From: Chlorobiaceae bacterium
GTDB taxonomy: Bacteria; Bacteroidota; Chlorobiia; Chlorobiales; Chlorobiaceae
DNA length: 58,669 nucleotides
NCBI GenBank assembly: GCA_012972825.1
Contig: JABDHL010000065.1
Coordinates: 1 to 58,669 of the forward strand
Direction of reading: 5' to 3'
Both the position numbers and the translations under genes were made by a program. The notes under the pieces are model-generated. The model saw only the letters and a program-made list of their open reading frames with translations, was not told the origin of the DNA and searched no databases. Each line of letters opens with the position of its first letter. Position 1 is the first letter of the stretch. Shown one piece after another: positions 55,170-58,669 of the stretch.

Positions 55170-56315
55170 ATGAATACCATGATAAACAAAGCTCTGATTT
55201 TTATTGTATGCATGATACTTGTTGCTGGAACAGCTCATGCAGATTCTATTAATAAGATTGAAAGGAAACGGAATGCGGCGGCGGCGGGCAATATCATTGC
55301 TCAATACGAGCTTGGTCAAAAGTATGCCGCTGGTCAAGGGGTAAGCCAAAACTACCCTGAAGCCAGTAAATGGTACCGCCTTGCGGCTGATCAAGGATAT
55401 GCAGATGCTCAAAACAATCTCGGTGAGATGTATGAAAAAGGCCAGGGAGTCAGGGTAAACTATACTGAAGCGCTGAAATGGTATAGACTATCAGCTTCAC
55501 AGGGGAATTCCTCTGCCCAGAACAATCTTGGTGCAATGTATGAAAAAGGACGGGGAATTGCACAGAGCAATACTGAGGCATTTAAATGGTATCAATCTTC
55601 AGCTTCCCAGGGTAATCCTGCTGGTCAGTGCAATATCGGGATGATGTATGAAAAAGGTCAGGGCGTAACGCAAAATTTTGAAGAGGCCATAAAATGGTAC
55701 AGGCTCTCAGCTGAACAGGGAAATGCCGCAGCTCAAAACAATCTTGGCGCATTGTATGCCAATGGTCAGGGGGTGGCTCAAAATTTACGCCAAGCCTTGA
55801 AATGGTATCGGAAATCGGCTGATCAGGGTTATTCACTCGGTCAATGTAATCTCGGTGCATTGTATGCCAATGGTCAGGGCGTAGGTCAAAGCTTTGAACA
55901 AGCATTGAGGTGGTATAATCTGGCAGTTGTTCAGGGCCTTGCCAGCGCTCAGAACAATCTTGGAGTCATGTACGCTAATGGCCAGGGCGTCAAAAAAGAT
56001 ATAGTTGAAGCCTTCAAATGGTACCGTCTTGCCGCTTCCCAGGGACACGCTGGTGGCGAGTGCAATCTCGGTTATTTGTATGCTACAGGACAGGGAGTCA
56101 CCCAGAATATGGATGAAGCTTTGAAATGGTATAAATTGTCTGCTTTTCAAGGTTATGCACCAGCTCAGTACAACCTAGGGTTAATATACGCAAATGGTCA
56201 AGGTGTTATACCTGATAAACATATAGCCAAAGATTGGTTTGGAAAGGCATGTGATAACGGATTTCAAGAAGGATGTGACCGATTCCGTGAACTGAAAGAA
56301 CAAGGTATTGAATAA
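55170..56315 (+). CDS. Periplasmic Sel1-repeat (TPR-like) protein
   Basis: The 381-residue product has a signal peptide (NKALIFIVCMILVAGTAHA) followed by nine Sel1 repeats of 36 residues, each with a NLGxMYxxGQGV-type first helix and A-KWYRLSA second helix. Repeats 4, 6 and 8 read GQCN/GECN where 2, 3, 5 and 7 read AQNN. The C-terminal cap has two more Cys (ACDNGFQEGCDRF). Sel1 proteins form solenoids that bind other proteins, often in signalling or secretion. The binding partner is unknown. Start could also be ATG 55179. Confidence 0.88.
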   Translation: MNTMINKALIFIVCMILVAGTAHADSINKIERKRNAAAAGNIIAQYELGQKYAAGQGVSQNYPEASKWYRLAADQGYADAQNNLGEMYEKGQGVRVNYTEALKWYRLSASQGNSSAQNNLGAMYEKGRGIAQSNTEAFKWYQSSASQGNPAGQCNIGMMYEKGQGVTQNFEEAIKWYRLSAEQGNAAAQNNLGALYANGQGVAQNLRQALKWYRKSADQGYSLGQCNLGALYANGQGVGQSFEQALRWYNLAVVQGLASAQNNLGVMYANGQGVKKDIVEAFKWYRLAASQGHAGGECNLGYLYATGQGVTQNMDEALKWYKLSAFQGYAPAQYNLGLIYANGQGVIPDKHIAKDWFGKACDNGFQEGCDRFRELKEQGIE

Positions 56316-56352
56316 AGGTATTGAATATTTAATAGAACAATAGATTATACTC

Positions 56353-56874
56353 TTATTTTTTATAGTTACTGTTTTCTATAAGAAAGTTACCTTCTTGATT
56401 GTTTTTATTGGACTGGCCCTTTATTATCTTTTGATCCTGTATTTCATTTTGATTTATTTGATTCCTGTTCTTGTTCCTGTGCCGGTCACTGTCCTCCCAA
56501 TACATTATGTTACGCATACGTCGGTATTCATTGTCTCTAAATTGCTTTATATCATCCCAGCGATGACTCCTGATGTTATAAGGAACCCCATCCTTCTGGA
56601 TGACATCCCACGGTCCACGGTAAAATGCAGAACGGTACCAAACCCCATCACGAAAAAGATAGTACAGGTTCTCGAAGAATATGATGTCATAAGGATTATT
56701 TACTGAAACTGAAAACCCATAGCCAGGTATAAAAATAAAACCCGTCTTTTCATCAATAGCAAAATGCACACTGTTCTCATTGCTGATATGCGTATCAGCC
56801 CGGCCATTACTATAGGAAAGGCTAAAAAGCATACCAGCTATTCCTGCAACAAGTAGACTATTTTTCTTAATCAT
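56353..56874 (-). CDS. Secreted protein with aromatic WYRS/GPW motif
   Basis: The 173-residue product has a signal peptide (KKNSLLVAGIAGMLFSLSYS). The core has FFENLYYLFRDGVWYRSAFYRGPWDVI, similar in pattern to secreted proteins with YY-x-DG-WYRS-xGPW elements. The C-terminal third is rich in Asn, Arg, Gln and Lys (RHRNKNRNQINQNEIQ) and looks disordered. No function is recognised. It converges on the Sel1 gene with 37 bases between stops and no clear terminator. Confidence 0.65.
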   Translation of the reverse strand: MIKKNSLLVAGIAGMLFSLSYSNGRADTHISNENSVHFAIDEKTGFIFIPGYGFSVSVNNPYDIIFFENLYYLFRDGVWYRSAFYRGPWDVIQKDGVPYNIRSHRWDDIKQFRDNEYRRMRNIMYWEDSDRHRNKNRNQINQNEIQDQKIIKGQSNKNNQEGNFLIENSNYKK

Positions 56875-56946
56875 GCTGATATATTGTAATGGTATATAAG
56901 TTTTTGTATTATCTCAAGTATTTAAAACAGGTCAGGGTTATAGTTC

Positions 56947-57660
56947 CTATAACCCTATTTTGCTAAGATCAAGTGTTGACACATCAAATTCACACATTCT
57001 TTTCCCTTCACTATAGAAATCTACTTCAATTCTGAGTTTCCTGGCGTTTTTTAATGCCTGTAAAAAAGTTTTCGAATCAGTAAGGATGATGTTTGATGCT
57101 CTCCCTTTTGCTGTCACAGCACCTGAAAATGATAGCGTTTTATTATTATCAAATGTTACCTTAATTCCAGATCCTTGATGGGTGCTCTTGATTTTACCTC
57201 TGTCCACACTGAATATTATATCTGTGGTATATCCTGTTTTCCTGACAGAAAGCCGTCCATAGTTATCCCCCGTGTAAGGTACCCCAAGTCGTATGGGCCC
57301 TGAGCTTCTTACTGATGCAGTTTTAACAACCAACTCATCGGTACCTGAAGTGCGAGACTTATATTCACCATAAGAAATATTGCCGGATGAAACTTCTTGT
57401 GCTGTTGACGAGCTTGCTGTTGACGAGTTTGCAGATGAATAGCTTTCTGCAAATGAGCTTGAAGAAGATGAGCTGGTGTAGACCTTAACTCTTTCAGCCT
57501 TCATAATTGGGTTGATCAGAGATGAAATTCCAATCACTAAAAAAGAGGCTATACCTATAACAACCCACAGCTTTTTCCCGGGTTTTTCGTTGATCGACGG
57601 TTTTACATCGCCCTTTAGCTTCCTATTGTTTTTGATAATATCTCCCAAAAAACAATACAA
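56947..57660 (-). CDS. Membrane-anchored Ser-rich protein of unknown function
   Basis: The 237-residue frame begins at a TTG; the true start may be a later TTG at 57648. It has one membrane helix (KLWVVIGIASFLVIGISSLI), then a Ser-rich linker (SSSSSSSFAESYSSANSSTA), and a C-terminal domain with strand-like TTDIIFSVDRGKIKS, KVTFDNNKTLSFSG and KLRIEVDFYSEGKRMCEFD. The last block recalls proteins that score enzyme or inhibitor responses in periplasmic invasion-like domains, but I cannot name a family. Likely the domain is outside the cytoplasm. Confidence 0.55.
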   Translation of the reverse strand: MYCFLGDIIKNNRKLKGDVKPSINEKPGKKLWVVIGIASFLVIGISSLINPIMKAERVKVYTSSSSSSSFAESYSSANSSTASSSTAQEVSSGNISYGEYKSRTSGTDELVVKTASVRSSGPIRLGVPYTGDNYGRLSVRKTGYTTDIIFSVDRGKIKSTHQGSGIKVTFDNNKTLSFSGAVTAKGRASNIILTDSKTFLQALKNARKLRIEVDFYSEGKRMCEFDVSTLDLSKIGL

Positions 57661-57789
57661 AATTAACTTTTATAATATAATGCAATATACAAAAGAGTAT
57701 ACAAGTCTTCCAATAGTTCAATAGATTTGCCTACTGTTCAGAAACAAATATTTTCCTGTCTGTCGGATGTCTGGCTCTATACTAAACGT

Positions 57790-57816
57790 AAAACCCCGGT
57801 GATGTGCCGGGGTTTT
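57790..57816 (-). terminator. Rho-independent terminator of pal
   Basis: AAAACCCCGG pairs with CCGGGGTTTT around a seven-base loop, with T and A runs on both sides. It lies 29 bases downstream of the pal stop in the minus direction. Confidence 0.88.
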
Positions 57817-57844
57817 AGTTAATTAAAGCCGTATACCAAGCCAA

Positions 57845-58315
57845 TTATTCTGCGACAAAGTGAACCCTTCTGTTCTGAGCCCATGCAGCTTCGTTATGGC
57901 CTTCCGCAAAGGGTTTTTCTTCACCATAACTTATGGTCTTAAGACGTCCAGATTCAACACCAAGATTAACCATGTAATCCTTTGTACTGTTGGCACGACG
58001 CTCGCCAAGAGCAAGATTATACTCATTCGTGCCTCTTTCATCACAATGACCTTCAAGTATAACTTTTCTTGATACATTTTCCTTCAACCACTGTGCATTG
58101 AGTTTCAGCTGTTCAACAGCATCACTCCTGAGCCCTGATTTATCGAAATCAAAAAATACATCCCTGAGACTGGCTTCAACAATAGGAGCTGGCGGAGGGG
58201 GTAATGCCGTAGGAGCTGATACTTTAACAACATCCTTACCACCACAGCAACAGGCACCAAGAAACATCATTGTTGGAATAAACAAACTTCTCATCATAGG
58301 TTTAACGGCATTCAT
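57845..58315 (-). CDS. pal: Peptidoglycan-associated lipoprotein (OmpA-like)
   Basis: The 156-residue product has a lipobox MFLGAC (Cys 22), a Pro-rich linker (ALPPPPAPIVE), and an OmpA-C domain: DVFFDFDKSGLRSDAVEQL, LEGHCDERGTNEYNLALGERRA with the Asp and Arg that bind peptidoglycan, and GEEKPFAEGHNEAAWAQNRR. Pal tethers the outer membrane to the wall. AAAGGAG lies seven bases before the ATG, one of the strongest sites in the window. The tol genes are not in the window, but a distinct terminator follows. Confidence 0.92.
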   Translation of the reverse strand: MNAVKPMMRSLFIPTMMFLGACCCGGKDVVKVSAPTALPPPPAPIVEASLRDVFFDFDKSGLRSDAVEQLKLNAQWLKENVSRKVILEGHCDERGTNEYNLALGERRANSTKDYMVNLGVESGRLKTISYGEEKPFAEGHNEAAWAQNRRVHFVAE

Positions 58316-58520
58316 GTCTGGCTCCTTTCATTTATTTTTAGAATATAATTATTAAATAATATAATGATTTTATATAAAACTAAGAACCCCCATCACACCG
58401 ATAACACGATCAGAAAACAACAACTCCGGTAAAATAGTTCACAATAGGGGACGTTATTCATACCGTATAGTTGAAGTGGATTCTCCCTTTCGATTTAAGG
58501 ATGTTCATCTCTATATTGCA

Positions 58521-58669
58521 TCACACGAGCTCATTAACCCACGCCAGCTGACGCGGCAGGCAGATGCTCTGCAAATCATAGTGCGCTTGCGCAAAAGCTC
58601 TGGCAGATGCACCCAGTCTTGCTCTTCCATCCGGATCATCCAGCAGGGAGCATATTTCTGCAACTAATC
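58521..58669 (-). CDS. GT4 glycosyltransferase, C-terminal end (partial)
   Basis: A minus-strand frame runs from the window edge to TGA at 58521-58523 and gives about 48 residues: EICSLLDDPDGRARLGASAR, then AFAQAHYDLQSIC and LPRQLAWVNELV. This is the typical C-terminal helix pair of GT-B family 4 enzymes (LL-DDP-x-R-x-LG). The LPRQLAWVNEL ending recalls exosortase-linked sugar transferases. The start lies outside the window. Confidence 0.6.
   Translation of the reverse strand, partial: LVAEICSLLDDPDGRARLGASARAFAQAHYDLQSICLPRQLAWVNELV

Noticed and set aside
55582-56150. Antisense frames within the Sel1 gene
   Set aside because: They arise from the periodic codon pattern of the repeats.
58476-58667. 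63-codon plus-strand frame at the window end
   Set aside because: It lies opposite the convincing C-terminus of a GT4 gene.

Overview
The window looks like chromosomal DNA of a green sulfur bacterium (phylum Chlorobi, family Chlorobiaceae, Chlorobium/Pelodictyon type). This is inferred from gene content and protein style: a type 2 isopentenyl-diphosphate isomerase followed by a prenyl synthase, an Rpb6-like omega subunit beside gmk, a 35-residue mS38/COX24-like basic protein, a DUF4834-like membrane protein, weak Shine-Dalgarno sites and several TTG starts. No photosynthesis gene lies in the window, so the species cannot be fixed.

Bases 1-32,700 are mostly housekeeping. On the minus strand are a bifunctional nuclease, etfBA, tRNA-Leu and tRNA-Lys, rho, folC, ruvA and rpsT. 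On the plus strand are a phosphohexomutase, an ABC exporter, fni with a prenyl synthase, dprA, and an ompH-lptC-panD-glmU(N) group. A long minus-strand block follows: VOC protein, rpoZ, gmk, yicC, rpsO, ribF, truB, rbfA, infB, nusA and rimP (the classical translation and transcription operon), then a second operon CPBP protease-cdsA-ptsN-hisS-glutaredoxin-DUF4834 closed by a hairpin terminator at 28283-28305. Two decayed toxin-antitoxin loci sit in this part: higBA with a truncated toxin and a nonsense codon in the antitoxin, and half of a PIN-domain toxin.

Bases 32,700-45,600 are a surface-glycan island. GT4, GT9, an MsbA-like flippase, a beta-propeller protein, a GT10 fucosyltransferase-like enzyme, GDP-fucose synthase and GDP-mannose dehydratase run on the plus strand. 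The set can make GDP-L-fucose and probably transfer it. It is followed by a clearly AT-rich stretch with three poorly recognisable glycosyltransferase-like genes and two convergent GT2 genes, probably acquired by transfer.

Bases 45,800-53,200 (minus strand) hold a complete type I secretion system with TolC, HlyD and two different, apparently intact PrtD-type ABC subunits. It is led by a 70-residue DUF6447-like protein with a near-consensus promoter and preceded by a coiled-coil J-domain protein. No RTX substrate is visible.

Bases 53,300-58,300 encode envelope or secreted proteins of low complexity: a Gly/Ala/Ser/Thr-rich repeat protein, a small Thr/Gly-rich protein, a nine-repeat Sel1 protein with cysteines in alternate repeats, a Trp/Tyr-rich secreted protein, a Ser-rich membrane-anchored protein, and a Pal lipoprotein. 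The window ends inside the 3' end of a GT4 glycosyltransferase gene. The secretion cluster with its unusual neighbours, and the fucose/AT-rich glycan island, are the most promising parts for new biology.
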